The notes: generated from the sequence alone by a model not told the origin. Counted from the first letter of the stretch, positions 53,278-63,457 are shown. The stretch: DNA of 64,000 nt from an uncultured Kiritimatiellota bacterium (GCA_934635385.1 CAKTZI010000008.1:32677-96676); one strand, 5' to 3'. Program-made: numbers and translations.

Positions 53278-55683
53278 ATGGTTTCTGTTGCAGGGTTGAT
53301 CTTGGCCGCCGTGACGGCGGTGCCGTCGGGTGCGGCGTGGTATGCGGACGAGGGGTCGGTCTATTATCCCACAGCCGGCATCGTCAACCGCCAGGAAGGA
53401 ACGGTCGAGATCACGATCACGCCGACGCAAGACCTGACGGAAGATCCGGGGGGCTGGCCGTTTGCGTTCCTCGTCCTCGGCAAGGAGAAGCGCGCCGACC
53501 GCAAGACGATTCTCGGCCTCTACTATCCGCCGCGCGCGCATTTCGCGGACAGGACCGGCATCACGGCGATCGGCCGCACGGAATCTGGGACGGCGAACGG
53601 AATCGACGTCCGCCCCGAAGTCAAGGCCGGAACATGCGTCAACTACGCCTTGACGTGGGGGCCGTCGGGTGCGTTCAGGCTCTATCGCAACGGACGTCTC
53701 ATCTCCGAGCGTCCGTTCAAGGGGCCGCTCTGCGAACTCTCGCCCTATCTGGAGGTCTGCAACCGCGCACCGCTGTTCGCCGAGCGGATCCGGGTTTGCG
53801 ACCGCGCGCTCGCGGCGTCCGAACTGGCGGCGAATCCGGAGACGGCATTTGCGGACGTCCCCAGCGCGACGCTTGTGGCGAATCGTCTGGACGCGCCCGT
53901 GTTCAAGCCGAGCGCGGTCCTCGCGAAGCGCCCCGTCATCAGGCCGTTCGCGCCGCCCGCGCAGCGTGTCGTGCGCGAAGGCGAGCCGCTGCGCGTGGAC
54001 TTTGCCGTCGCAAACGTCGGCGCGGCGACGACGGTGACGTCCGAACTGACGCTCGGCGAAAAGAAGTTCCCCGTCGCGCTTGACGTCCCGGCGTGCGCGG
54101 CAGGGCGGCGCGTCACGGTCACGCTGCCGCCTCAGGAGGCCGGCTTCTTTGCGGCCGAGGCGTTCGGGTTCCCGTTTCGCGTCTCGGTCTTGCCGAAGCC
54201 GATTTCGACGGACGGCGCCCTTGCGGACTACCTCGGCATTTCCTTCATTCCCGACGCCGCGTTGGTCGCGGCGTGCGGCATCCGCTGGGAACGCCTCTGG
54301 AACGAGCATGAGCTTCTGTGGTATCAGGTCGAGCCCCAGCACGGCAAATGGGATTTTCGCAGTGCGGATCGTGCGATCAACGGCGCGGTGGGCAAGGGGA
54401 TTCGCCTGCTCGCCACGCTTGGCTACGGCCCCGCCTGGGCGGTCGAGAAGCCGACGATCACGCCGACGAACGAGAAGCTGTTCACGACGTCCGTCGGCAC
54501 CTACAGGCCGAGGGATCTCGTGGCGTGGGACACCTACGTGCAGACCGTCGCCGCGCGGTATCGCGGCAAGATCGGCCACTGGGAGATCTGGAACGAGGTG
54601 GACTGGATGCCGCCGATGCGTGCGGCGAGCTTCACGGGCACGCCGGCGGACTACCTGGAGCTGCTGAAGCGCGCCTACGGCAAGATCAAGGCGGTCGATC
54701 CCGCGAACCAGGTCGTGGTGTCGGGCTTCGGCACGGGCGGCCAGCAGACGGCGCACGTCTACGCCGACCTCTGCCAGATGGGCGCGACGGACTTCTGCGA
54801 CATCTGGAACATGCACGCCTACATGATCCGGAGCAAGGCCGCCGAATACCGGGACGTGCCGCGCCGCTACAAGCCGAACATGCCCGTTTGGCAGACCGAG
54901 TTCATGTGGCACGTCCTCTCCGACCCGGAACGGCGCGCCTATCTCGGCCCCGCCATCCACAACTGGTTTCTCGAAGAGGGCTACGCGAAGTTCTTCGCCT
55001 TCGGCATCGACTACCTGACGGATCGCCACACGCATGCGCTGGAGGCACCGATGCACACGATCGCCGTGCAACAGGCCTATCTGTCGGGATGCGAAAAGTT
55101 CTTGGGGCGGATTCCGGGCGCGCCGACGGCGGACTTCGATGTGGCGCATTCGTTCCGCCGCACGGACGGGACGTATTTGGCGATGCTCGGCTCGTCTTCC
55201 GGCAAGTACGCGGTGCGGCTCACGGAGACGCCGCTGGAAGTGCGCGACATGTACGGTACGTCCGTGTCGGCGACCGGCGGGAAGCTTGTGCTGGACGGCT
55301 CGTTCCTGTATGCGGTGACGCGCCAGCCGCCGCAGGTGAAGGGCTTTTCCGTCGTCGGGACGAGTCAGTTCGTGCCCAATCCGGGCTTCGAGGACTTGAT
55401 GGGCGATGATCTGGACGGCATCGACAAGTGTCGCTTCGAGGGCTGGCAGGTTCGGACGCAGCGCGATCCGCAGGGCTTCGTCGGCGTGACGAATGCGGCA
55501 ATTGCCGGACGCTACGCGGCGCGTCTGCGCGCGTCGGCGGCGGGCAAGTCCGTCTACCTGTTCCAGTCCATTCGCCTGCCGGGGCCCGGCGCCTACCGCA
55601 TGACGGCGAAAGCGCGCGTCGTCGCGGGTGCGCCGACGGCGTTTCTGCGGCTCTTCGAGCAGAAGACGGCGGGGCGGACATGG
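53278..55683 (+). CDS. Secreted GH39-like glycoside hydrolase with CBM, N-terminal part of a frameshifted gene
   Basis: About 800 residues in one frame. Residues 1-20 are a signal peptide-like start (MVSVAGLILAAVTAVPSGAA), 20-200 a LamG-like sandwich, and 310-620 a TIM barrel with WERLWNEHELLWYQVEPQHG, the acid/base candidate in HWEIWNEVDWMPP near 440 and the nucleophile candidate in VWQTEFMWHVL near 543, as in GH39-type enzymes. A carbohydrate-binding sandwich (VPNPGFEDLMGDD...; YRMTAKARVVAGAPT) ends near LRLFEQKTAG. Beyond about 55683 this frame stays open by composition only and is no longer protein-like; the sequence resumes in the next frame. Confidence 0.78.
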
Positions 55684-57061
55684 AATCGCGACATTCCGCC
55701 TCGTCTACGCCGACGGCTCGACGGCGCGTCTGCCGATCACGTGCGGACGCGACGTGCAGGACTGGTTTCTGATGGGGCATCCCGAAGCGAAGCCGGCGGT
55801 GCGGTGGGAGGCGCCGGGATCGGGCCTGGAGTATGGCCTGTTCAACGGCGTTTGGCGCAATCCGCATCCGGCCAAGCCGGTGAAGACGCTTCGCCTGCAG
55901 TCGCGCGGCATGGGCATCACGGCGCTGAAGGGGCTGACGTTGCGAAAGGCGCAGGGCAGGGATCTGTGCGGCGAAGTCGGCGTGGCGCTGCGCTACGACG
56001 ACAACCACAAGGTGGCGGAGTGGAAGGCCCTCGCCCGGCAGTTCGAGGAACGGGGATTGCGGATGTCGCTGGCGGTCATCCCGAACGCGCGGCACTGGAT
56101 GACGCCGGAGCATTGGCGGACGCTCAAGGAACTCTCGGATCGCGGACACGAGATCATGGATCACACGCCGCAGCACGCGCTCTACCGTCTGGACTACGAG
56201 ACGCGGGAGGCGTACCAGGCGGCCAAGGCGCGGAACTATCCGTTCGTGTCCGAATGCGACGACGGCGGGATGCGCCTCTACTGTCTGGGGAAGGTTGACC
56301 TGAACCATCCCGCCAACAGGCGTTTCCGTGCCTCGGCACACGGCAAGAACAACGAGTGCGTGTTCACGGTCTCGGACGCGAAGGACGAAGGACTTGTCAA
56401 GTGGACGAACAAAGTCTACATCCCGTCGCAGAAGCGGATCTTCGGCGTTGACCGGGAGGGCGGATGCCTGATCCTCCGTGACTTCTGGCGGCGCGGCGTC
56501 GAGCTTGACGTCGCGGACGAGGAGATGGTCTTGGTGTCGGATCGGGCGTTCGAGATGCCGACGGAGCTGCTGCGGTTGCAGACGGAACGCTCGTGCAAGG
56601 CGTTCACGGAGCATGGCCTGCCGCCGCCGCGCACATGGTGTCAGCCGGGCGGATGGGAGCCGTTCGTTCCCGCACAGGACGTGGCGCGCATCTGCGGACG
56701 TGAATTCGGCTACAACGGGGGAACGTGCGTACCGGGCAGCGTGAAACGCTCGTTCGCCTACGACGACCCCAACGGGGCCATCACGCGCTTCGCGATTCGT
56801 CCGTGCTGGAAGTATTTCGACGACGGGTCTTCGCTGGCGGCGATCGCGAAGGAGATTCGCGAGGTGCTGGCGGACGGACGGGTCGCGCTGATCCTGAGCC
56901 ACATGAGCCCGCACCGCGTGGGCGGCTGGGAGAACTGGCTGAAGCTGAACGGTGAGTTCCTTGACTGGCTGAAGCGCGAGCGGATTCCGGTGCGAACGCC
57001 GGCGGAATGGTCTGACCGCGTGTACGGACGCGTCGAGACAGCACAACAGGAGGCGAAATGA
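55673..57061 (+). CDS. Polysaccharide deacetylase-like (NodB) domain protein, C-terminal part of a frameshifted gene
   Basis: This frame has no credible start; it continues the previous gene after a one-base shift near 55671-55696 (TFRLVYADGSTARLPITCGR is its first clear segment). A small sandwich domain is followed by a NodB-type deacetylase: VGVALRYDDNHKVAEWKALA (metal/catalytic Asp), then HEIMDHTPQHALY (His pair) and a late LILSHMSPHRVGGWENWL. A one-base correction would give a single protein of about 1260 residues with hydrolase, CBM and deacetylase. A natural pair of genes fused by deletion is the alternative. The stop overlaps the next start (ATGA). Confidence 0.75.
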   Translation, partial: GGHGIATFRLVYADGSTARLPITCGRDVQDWFLMGHPEAKPAVRWEAPGSGLEYGLFNGVWRNPHPAKPVKTLRLQSRGMGITALKGLTLRKAQGRDLCGEVGVALRYDDNHKVAEWKALARQFEERGLRMSLAVIPNARHWMTPEHWRTLKELSDRGHEIMDHTPQHALYRLDYETREAYQAAKARNYPFVSECDDGGMRLYCLGKVDLNHPANRRFRASAHGKNNECVFTVSDAKDEGLVKWTNKVYIPSQKRIFGVDREGGCLILRDFWRRGVELDVADEEMVLVSDRAFEMPTELLRLQTERSCKAFTEHGLPPPRTWCQPGGWEPFVPAQDVARICGREFGYNGGTCVPGSVKRSFAYDDPNGAITRFAIRPCWKYFDDGSSLAAIAKEIREVLADGRVALILSHMSPHRVGGWENWLKLNGEFLDWLKRERIPVRTPAEWSDRVYGRVETAQQEAK

Positions 57062-58710
57062 AGTTCGAAACGGTCGTTTGCCTGGGCGCGCTGTTGGGCG
57101 CGGGAACGTTGCCGGGCGGCGTCATTGACGCGGCCGCGCCGCAGGCCGTCTCGGTCGAGACGGACACGGAAACGGTCGAACTCGCCTGTCGGGAGGGCGT
57201 GTGGTGCGCGGACGGCATCCGCGTCGCCTTGGCGGCGAAGGGCGACGCGACGTCGGTCGAGATCCAGTCGCCGCAGCGTCCGCTTCGCTTCGTCCGCCTC
57301 GTCTGGCCGTTCGCCGTCGAGCAGGGCGCGCGCGTCTACAAGGACGCCTGGGAACGGCTTTACGGCGGTCTCGGCGGATGGTTCCCGGCGGAGACGTGCG
57401 GCGCGCTGCCGTGGTTCTTCCTCGTCTCGGCGGGCAACCGCACGGACGGCGTGGGCGTGCGCGTGCAGCCGAACGCTTTCGCCGCGTGGAAGCTGACGGA
57501 CACCGCCTGCGAGCTCCTGCTGGACGTGCGCGCGGGGTCGCGTCCGCTGCGGCTGGGCGCGCGGACGCTCGCCGCCGTTGAGATCGTGACGCAGGAGGGG
57601 GTTCGCGGCGAAACGGCCTTTGCGGCGGCGCGGGCCTTTGCGCGCGTGATGTGTCCCTCGCCGCGACTGCCGCGCGAGCCGGTCTACGGCTTCAACGACT
57701 GGTACTGCAACTACGGGCAGGGCACGGCCGAGGCGTTCCTGTCTAATGCGCGCGCGGTCGCGGCGCTGGTCGAGGGCGAGGCGACGCGCCCCTTCATCGT
57801 GGCCGACGACGGCTGGCAGCTGCACGAGTACAAGGGCGACGAGGTGCCGGCGGCCGGGCCATGGTCGGCGGCGACGCCGCGCTGGGGGCTTGCGATGCCG
57901 GAATGGGCGGCGCGCGTGCGGGCGCTCGGCGGCAGGCCCGGCCTCTGGTACCGGCCCTTCATGCCGTGGACGCGGATGCCGGAGGAGTGGAAGATTCCGG
58001 GCGTCCTGAACCCGGAATGGAAGCGGCATGCGCGCATCGACCCGACCGTGCCGTCGTTCGTCGCGGCGGTGCGCTCGGACATGGCGCGCTTCCGCGCGTG
58101 GGGCATGCGCCTCGTCAAGGTCGATTTCCTGACCTATGACTGGTGCGGCGAATGCGGCTTGAAGATGGACGACCGCGTCGTCACGAACGAGGACTGCCGC
58201 TGGCGTGACGATACGCGGACGTCGGCGGAGGTCATCGGCCGCCTGTTCCGGGCGATTCGCGAAGGGGCCGGGGACGACATGCTGATCATCGGGTGCAACG
58301 CGCTCAACCACCTCGTCCCCGGACTCTTCGAGATCCAGCGCACGGGCGGCGACACGAGCGGGAAGGATTGGGCGCGGACGCGCCGGATGGGGCCGGCGGC
58401 CCTCGGCATGCGCGCGTTCATGGATCGCGTCTTCTACGTCGTCGATGCGGACTGCGCGGGACTGGCGGAAGCCGGGGCGATTCCGTGGGAGAAGAACCGT
58501 CAGTGGATCGACCTCCTGGGGCGCAGCGGCACGGCGGTCTTCGTCTCGTGGCCGGCACGGTTCCTGGACGACCAGACGCGCCCGGCGCTGGAGGCGGCGC
58601 TGCGGCGCGCGGCCCGTCCGCGTCCGACGCTGGAGCCGCTGGACTGGACAAGCCGCTTCCAGCCGACTCTCTGGCGCGACGGCCCCGCCACGTTTAGCTA
58701 CGACTGGTGA
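57058..58710 (+). CDS. GH36/GH27-like (clan D) alpha-galactosidase-type secreted hydrolase
   Basis: A 550-residue protein with a hydrophobic N-terminus (VVCLGALLGAGTLPGG). A beta-sandwich domain (about 30-190) precedes a barrel with VYGFNDWYCNYGQGTAEAFL near 205, RPFIVADDGWQLHEYKGDEV near 242, and RLVKVDFLTYDWCGEC near 350, whose Asp is the expected nucleophile of clan GH-D; GNALNHL-like IIGCNALNHLVPGL follows. It overlaps the deacetylase gene (ATGA), so one message may make the whole set: GH-A hydrolase, surface protein, hydrolase-deacetylase and this enzyme. Confidence 0.75.
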   Translation: MKFETVVCLGALLGAGTLPGGVIDAAAPQAVSVETDTETVELACREGVWCADGIRVALAAKGDATSVEIQSPQRPLRFVRLVWPFAVEQGARVYKDAWERLYGGLGGWFPAETCGALPWFFLVSAGNRTDGVGVRVQPNAFAAWKLTDTACELLLDVRAGSRPLRLGARTLAAVEIVTQEGVRGETAFAAARAFARVMCPSPRLPREPVYGFNDWYCNYGQGTAEAFLSNARAVAALVEGEATRPFIVADDGWQLHEYKGDEVPAAGPWSAATPRWGLAMPEWAARVRALGGRPGLWYRPFMPWTRMPEEWKIPGVLNPEWKRHARIDPTVPSFVAAVRSDMARFRAWGMRLVKVDFLTYDWCGECGLKMDDRVVTNEDCRWRDDTRTSAEVIGRLFRAIREGAGDDMLIIGCNALNHLVPGLFEIQRTGGDTSGKDWARTRRMGPAALGMRAFMDRVFYVVDADCAGLAEAGAIPWEKNRQWIDLLGRSGTAVFVSWPARFLDDQTRPALEAALRRAARPRPTLEPLDWTSRFQPTLWRDGPATFSYDW

Positions 58711-58759
58711 CGTTTCGTTGTCGCTGTCGGCCTTCTGCAGGCGAATCTCGCGTGACACC

Positions 58760-58788
58760 TTGCGGGGTGCGGACAAATTCGGTATAAT
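58760..58788 (+). promoter_or_regulatory. Promoter of the citrate synthase gene
   Basis: TTGCGG (58760-58765), a 17-nt spacer and TATAAT (58783-58788). The leader of about 33 nt has AGAAGGGA before ATG 58822. Confidence 0.8.
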
Positions 58789-58821
58789 GCGCGCCGTTTT
58801 TCAAAAAAGAAGGGAAGTCCG

Positions 58822-60171
58822 ATGGACGAGAAGAAGTGGCTGCACAGGCAGGCGGAGAAGGTTCGGAAGGCCGATTACATCGACCCGGCGCTGTATCACA
58901 AGTACGGCGTGAAGCGCGGCTTGCGCAATGACAACGGCTCGGGCGTCCTCGTCGGCCTCACGACGATCGGCAACGTGCACGGCTACGTCATGGACGAGGG
59001 CGAGCGCCAGGCGATTCCGGGCGAGCTCTACTACCGCGGCATCAACGTGAAGGACATCGTGCGCGCCGACAAGCGCGAGCACCGCTTCGGCTACGAGGAG
59101 ACGGCGTACCTGCTGCTCTTTGGCGAGCTGCCGACGGCGCGCGAGCTCGTGGACTGGAAGAACCGGATCGGCGCGTACCGTAAGCTCTCCGACGGGTTCA
59201 AGGACAACGCGATCATGAAGCATCCGCCGAAGGACCTCATGAACGCCCTCGCGCGCGCGATCCTCTTCGCCTACGCCTTCGACGACGGCGACCCGGACGA
59301 CATCTCGCTGGAGCGCTGCCTCGGGCAGTCCATCGGCCTCATCGGCGCGATCCCGACGGTCGCCGCCTACGCCTACCAGGCGAAGAACCACTACCACAAC
59401 AACGGGCCGCTCATGATCCGCATCCCCGACCCGATGAAGTCAACGGCGGAGAACATCCTCATGCTGACGCGCGAGGACGGCAAGTACACGAAGCTGGAGG
59501 CGGAGATCCTCGACCTCTCGCTCATCCTGCACGCCGAGCACGGCGGCGGCAACAACTCGGCCTTCACGACGCACGTCGTCACGTCGTCGCACTCCGACAT
59601 CTACTCGTCGGTCGCGGCGTCCATCCTCTCGCTGAAGGGCGCGCGCCACGGCGGCGCGAACCTGCGCGTCATGCGCCAGATGGAGGAAGTCGCGTCTCAC
59701 GTGAGGGACTGGTCGAAGACCGAGGAGGTCGTCAAGTACCTGGAGCGCATCGCCGACAGGAAGGCGGGCGACGGCTCGGGCCTCATCTACGGCCTCGGAC
59801 ACGCCGTCTACACGATTTCCGATCCGCGCGCGCAGATGCTGAAGGAGAAGGCGCGCGTCCTGGCGCGCGAGAAGGGGCGCGAGGAGGAGATGCGCCTCTT
59901 CGAGACGGTCGAGGAGTTCGGCCCGGCGGTCATCAAGAGCCGCCATCCGCATGCGGAGGACGTCTGCGCGAACGTCGACCTCTATTCGGGCTTCGTCTAC
60001 GACATGCTCGGCATCCCGAAAGACCTCTACACGCCGCTCTTCGCCGTCGCGCGCTGCGTCTCGTGGTGCGCGCACCGCATGGAGGAGCTCGTGAACGCGG
60101 GGCCGATCATCCGCCCGGCGTACAAGCCGATCTACCATCCGCGCCCCTACGTGAAGCTGGCGGATCGGTAG
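58822..60171 (+). CDS. Citrate/2-methylcitrate synthase family protein
   Basis: A 449-residue citrate synthase. Catalytic landmarks are LHAEHGGGNNSAFTTHVVTS near 235 (first His), GLGHAVYTISDPRAQML near 318 (second His and Asp region) and ANVDLYSGFVYDMLGIPKDL near 390. The N-terminal 40 residues and YYRGINVKDIV resemble the clostridial/gram-positive citrate synthase type rather than the proteobacterial one. It condenses acetyl-CoA with oxaloacetate; 2-methylcitrate synthesis cannot be excluded. Confidence 0.92.
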   Translation: MDEKKWLHRQAEKVRKADYIDPALYHKYGVKRGLRNDNGSGVLVGLTTIGNVHGYVMDEGERQAIPGELYYRGINVKDIVRADKREHRFGYEETAYLLLFGELPTARELVDWKNRIGAYRKLSDGFKDNAIMKHPPKDLMNALARAILFAYAFDDGDPDDISLERCLGQSIGLIGAIPTVAAYAYQAKNHYHNNGPLMIRIPDPMKSTAENILMLTREDGKYTKLEAEILDLSLILHAEHGGGNNSAFTTHVVTSSHSDIYSSVAASILSLKGARHGGANLRVMRQMEEVASHVRDWSKTEEVVKYLERIADRKAGDGSGLIYGLGHAVYTISDPRAQMLKEKARVLAREKGREEEMRLFETVEEFGPAVIKSRHPHAEDVCANVDLYSGFVYDMLGIPKDLYTPLFAVARCVSWCAHRMEELVNAGPIIRPAYKPIYHPRPYVKLADR

Positions 60172-60200
60172 TCATTTGACTCGAAAGGAGACTTGGAAAA

Positions 60201-61523
60201 ATGAAGATCTTGGTTGTCGGTTCGGGCGGACGCGAGCACGCGATTGCGTGGCGGCTTGCGCAGGATGCGGAAAGGCACGATCTCTACTGTGCGCCGGGCA
60301 ACGCGGGCACGGCCGAGGTCGCGACGAACGTCCCCCTGAAGGCGGACGACGTGGCTGGGCTTGTCGCGTGGGCGAAAGCCGAAAGGCCCGACCTCGTCGT
60401 GGTTGGCCCGGAGGCCCCGCTCGTCATCGGGCTCGTCGATGCCCTGGAGAGGGAAGGCATCGCCTGTTTCGGCCCCGTCGCGGCGGGCGCGCGGCTGGAG
60501 GGCTCGAAGCGGTTCGCGAAAGAGGTGATGGACGCGGCGGGCGTGCCGACCGGCAAGGCCGAGACGTTCACCGACGCCGTGCAGGCGAAGGCCGCACTCC
60601 CCGCGTTCGGACTGCCCGTCGTCATCAAGGCGGACGGGCTTGCGGCCGGCAAGGGCGTGGTCGTCGCCGAGACGCGCGAGCAGGCCGAGGCGGCGATCGA
60701 CGACATGCTCGTCGGGAACAAGTTCGGCGCGGCGGGCGCGGAAGTCCTGATCGAGGAGTTTCTGCACGGCGAGGAATGCTCCATTCTCGCGATGGTCGAC
60801 GGCGAACACGCGGTGCTGCTGCCCGCGAGCCAGGACCACAAGCGCATCTTCGACGGCGACAGGGGGCCGAACACCGGCGGCATGGGCGCGTATTCGCCCG
60901 CACCGGTCGTCACGGCGGACAAGCTGCCGCTCATCCGGGAGAAGATCATTCTGCCGGTCGTCCGCGAACTGAAGAAACGCGGCATCACCTATCGCGGCAT
61001 CCTGTACGCGGGGCTCATGGTGAACGACGCGCAGTCGGTGCCGCATGGCCCTGTCGCGCAGTCGGGCAGCGCGATCAACGTGGTCGAGTTCAACGCGCGC
61101 TTCGGCGACCCGGAGACGGAGGCGGTCCTGCCGCGCCTTGGCGGCTCGTTCGCGACGGCGCTTCGGCATGCGGCGACGGGCGGCCTCCGCGACGAGGACA
61201 TCGTTGTGAAAGACGAGTGCGCCGCAACCGTCATTCTCGCCTCCGGCGGCTATCCCGGGAAGTACGAGAGTAATCGAATAATCGAATTCTCGAATGAGCG
61301 AACGGGGGAATTGTCCGCGAAGAGCCTTGTCTTCCATTGCGGCACGAAGATTGAGGACGGCAAGGTCGTCACGTCCGGCGGACGCGTCCTGTCCGTGACG
61401 GGGCTGGGCGCGACGCTGCGCGAGGCTGTGGACAACGCCTACGCGCGCGTTTCGGAAATCTCCTTCGACGGCGCGTTCTATCGCAAGGACATCGCGCATC
61501 GCGCATTCGCGCGGGCCACTTGA
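60201..61523 (+). CDS. purD: Phosphoribosylamine-glycine ligase
   Basis: A 440-residue GAR synthetase. It starts MKILVVGSGGREHAIAWRLA, has GPEAPLVIGLVDALEREGIA near 75, the ATP-grasp loop KADGLAAGKGVVVAETREQA near 145, and NVVEFNARFGDPETEAVLPR near 292. It catalyses the second step of purine synthesis. The segment about 355-372 (YESNRIIEFSNERTGELSAK) comes from an 8-nt repeat (61274-61305) in a surface loop. ATG 60201 has GAAAGGAG upstream. Confidence 0.95.
   Translation: MKILVVGSGGREHAIAWRLAQDAERHDLYCAPGNAGTAEVATNVPLKADDVAGLVAWAKAERPDLVVVGPEAPLVIGLVDALEREGIACFGPVAAGARLEGSKRFAKEVMDAAGVPTGKAETFTDAVQAKAALPAFGLPVVIKADGLAAGKGVVVAETREQAEAAIDDMLVGNKFGAAGAEVLIEEFLHGEECSILAMVDGEHAVLLPASQDHKRIFDGDRGPNTGGMGAYSPAPVVTADKLPLIREKIILPVVRELKKRGITYRGILYAGLMVNDAQSVPHGPVAQSGSAINVVEFNARFGDPETEAVLPRLGGSFATALRHAATGGLRDEDIVVKDECAATVILASGGYPGKYESNRIIEFSNERTGELSAKSLVFHCGTKIEDGKVVTSGGRVLSVTGLGATLREAVDNAYARVSEISFDGAFYRKDIAHRAFARAT
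61274..61305 (+). repeat. purD: 8-nt repeat (CGAAT type) inside purD
   Basis: Four adjoining octamers TCGAATAA, TCGAATTC, TCGAATGA, GCGAACGG in frame in purD. Same family as in ileS (16567-16598) and at 21452-21491, in the same orientation. Confidence 0.85.
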
Positions 61524-61549
61524 TTTCGGACGGGCGAAAAGTGTATAAT
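61520..61549 (+). promoter_or_regulatory. Promoter of rpsT
   Basis: TTGATT (61520-61525), an 18-nt spacer and TATAAT (61544-61549). The leader of about 30 nt contains AAAAAGGAC before ATG 61584. Confidence 0.75.
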
Positions 61550-61583
61550 ATGCGCGAACATTCCCCAAAAAGGACAAAGAGAA

Positions 61584-61865
61584 ATGGCTAATATCAAGGG
61601 CGGCCGCGCCGCCAGGAAACGTGACCGTCAGAACGAAAAGGCTCGCAAGCGCAATTCGGTGTGCAAGGCGAAGCTTCACGATGCGCACAAGAAGCTCTTC
61701 AAGCTCGCGGACGCGGGCTCGAAGGAAGACGCCGAGAAGAAACTCCGGGAATTTGTTTCCGGCCTCGACAAGGCCGTGAAGCGCGGCATCATCACGAAGA
61801 ACACGGCTGACCGCAAGAAATCGCGCGCCCAGCTCAAGATCAACAAGATCGCCGCCGCGAAGTAA
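61584..61865 (+). CDS. rpsT: 30S ribosomal protein S20
   Basis: A 93-residue, very basic helical protein: NIKGGRAARKRDRQNEKARK at the start and a late GIITKNTADRKKSRAQLKIN are S20-typical. It binds 16S rRNA early in small-subunit assembly. Own promoter and ribosome binding site; a hairpin follows 33 nt downstream, before pgk. Confidence 0.95.
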   Translation: MANIKGGRAARKRDRQNEKARKRNSVCKAKLHDAHKKLFKLADAGSKEDAEKKLREFVSGLDKAVKRGIITKNTADRKKSRAQLKINKIAAAK

Positions 61866-61897
61866 CAGCTTTTGGGAAACACGGGAATGTGATTGTC

Positions 61898-61932
61898 TCG
61901 GGCATCGGAATGTAAGGCATTCGGGTGCCCGA
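61898..61932 (+). terminator. Hairpin between rpsT and pgk
   Basis: TCGGGCA (61898-61904) pairs with TGCCCGA (61926-61932), with an inner GAATG/CATTC stem. No T run follows and no separate -10 box was seen before pgk, so it may partially terminate rpsT transcripts or stabilise the message rather than end it. Confidence 0.6.
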
Positions 61933-61999
61933 TTCGCTTTCAGGCAAACGATTCACAAGACTGGAAATCCAGCAAAGAAACAGAAAGGAAAAACAGAAA

Positions 62000-63316
62000 A
62001 TGGACAAGATGACACTCCGCGACGTGGAGCTCAAGGGCAAGCGCGTCGTCATGCGCGTTGACTTCAACGTGCCGATGGCCAAGGACGGCAGCGGCAAGAT
62101 CACGGACGACACCCGCATCGTCGCGGCGCTCCCCTCGATCAAGTACGTGCTTGAACAGGGCGGCAGCCTCGTGCTGATGTCGCACCTCGGCCGCCCGAAG
62201 GGCGTGAAGCTTGGCGCGGCGCCGAACCCCGACAACGCGGCGTTCACGCTGAAGCCTGTCGCCGAGGCACTTTCCGCGAAGCTCGGCCTCCCGGTCAAGT
62301 TCGTCCCTGACTGCATGGCGGCTGACGAGGTCGTCAAGGCCCTCCAGCCCGGCGAAGTCGCGCTGCTCGAGAACACGCGCTTCTACAAGGCCGAGGACGG
62401 CAAGGTGAAGAAGGACGACGAGAAGAAGGGCATCCACCTCACGGACGAGGAGTTCGCGGCGAAGAAGGCCGAGCTCAAGGCCGCCCGCATCGAGATGGCG
62501 AAGAAGCTCGCCTCCTACGGCGACATCTACTGCAACGACGCCTTCGGCACGGCGCACCGCGCCCACGCCTCGACGGCCGTCATTGCGGACTACATCCAGC
62601 CGGCGGTCTCGGGCTTCCTCCTCGAGAAGGAGATCCAGTTCCTCGGCGACGCGGTCGAGAACCCGGTGCGTCCGTTCGTCGCCATCCTCGGCGGCGCGAA
62701 GGTCTCGGACAAGCTCGCGGTCGTGAAGGCGCTCCTGAACAAGGTCGACACGCTCATCATCGGCGGCGGCATGGCCTACACCTTCAAGAAGGCGCAGGGC
62801 TTCAAGATCGGCAACTCGCTCTGCGAGGACGAGCAGGTCGCCTACTGCAAGGAAATGCTGGAGGCCGCTGCGGCGAAGGGCATCAAGATCCTGCTGCCGG
62901 TCGACAGCGTGATCGCGAACAAGTTCCCGGAGACGAAGGACGCCTCCGACATCGAGCTCCAGACGGTCGAGGGCGACATCCCGGACGGCTGGATGGGCCT
63001 CGACATCGGGCCGAAGTCGGTCGAGCTGTTCGCCGAGGCGGTGAAGGGCGCGAAGACGGTGGTCTGGAACGGCCCGATGGGCTGCTTCGAGTTCGCGCCG
63101 CTCGCGAAGGGCACCTACGGCGTCTGCGACGCGGTCGCGACGGTCAAGGCCAACGGCGGCGTCTCGATCATCGGCGGCGGCGATTCCGTCTCGGCGGTGA
63201 AGAAGAGCGGCAAGGCGGCGGAGATGAGCCACGTCTCGACGGGCGGCGGCGCGTCCCTCGAATTCCTCGAAGGGAAGGTCCTCCCCGGCGTCGCGGCGCT
63301 GACGGCGAAGAAGTAG
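62000..63316 (+). CDS. pgk: Phosphoglycerate kinase
   Basis: A 438-residue glycolytic kinase. VVMRVDFNVPMAKDGSGKIT near 15, VLMSHLGRPKGVKLG near 65, and IGGGDSVSAVKKSGKAAEMS near 400 are family signatures; STGGGASLEFLEGKVLPGV closes the active-site region. It is longer than most bacterial Pgk because of a charged, probably surface-exposed insert about residues 130-155 (AEDGKVKKDDEKKGIHLTDE). ATG 62000 with AAAGGAAA upstream is preferred over longer frames because the conserved N-terminus starts there. Confidence 0.96.
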   Translation: MDKMTLRDVELKGKRVVMRVDFNVPMAKDGSGKITDDTRIVAALPSIKYVLEQGGSLVLMSHLGRPKGVKLGAAPNPDNAAFTLKPVAEALSAKLGLPVKFVPDCMAADEVVKALQPGEVALLENTRFYKAEDGKVKKDDEKKGIHLTDEEFAAKKAELKAARIEMAKKLASYGDIYCNDAFGTAHRAHASTAVIADYIQPAVSGFLLEKEIQFLGDAVENPVRPFVAILGGAKVSDKLAVVKALLNKVDTLIIGGGMAYTFKKAQGFKIGNSLCEDEQVAYCKEMLEAAAAKGIKILLPVDSVIANKFPETKDASDIELQTVEGDIPDGWMGLDIGPKSVELFAEAVKGAKTVVWNGPMGCFEFAPLAKGTYGVCDAVATVKANGGVSIIGGGDSVSAVKKSGKAAEMSHVSTGGGASLEFLEGKVLPGVAALTAKK

Positions 63317-63353
63317 GCCGTTGCGCAGCGGCTTCGTGCCGCGCGGCAAAACG

Positions 63354-63403
63354 CACGAATGGGCGCGTCCGGGAACTCCCCGGCCGCGCCCGCGTTCTTC
63401 GTG
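63354..63403 (+). terminator. Long GC-rich hairpin after pgk
   Basis: Nested stem: CACGAA/TTCGTG outside, GGGCGCG/CGCGCCC in the middle, CCGGG/CCCGG inside, loop AACTC. A strong termination-type hairpin but without a T run. Confidence 0.7.
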
Positions 63404-63457
63404 TAGTTAACTAAATCATATGCAACCGCCCACTTGACAGGATTCGGCTTCTTTTGG

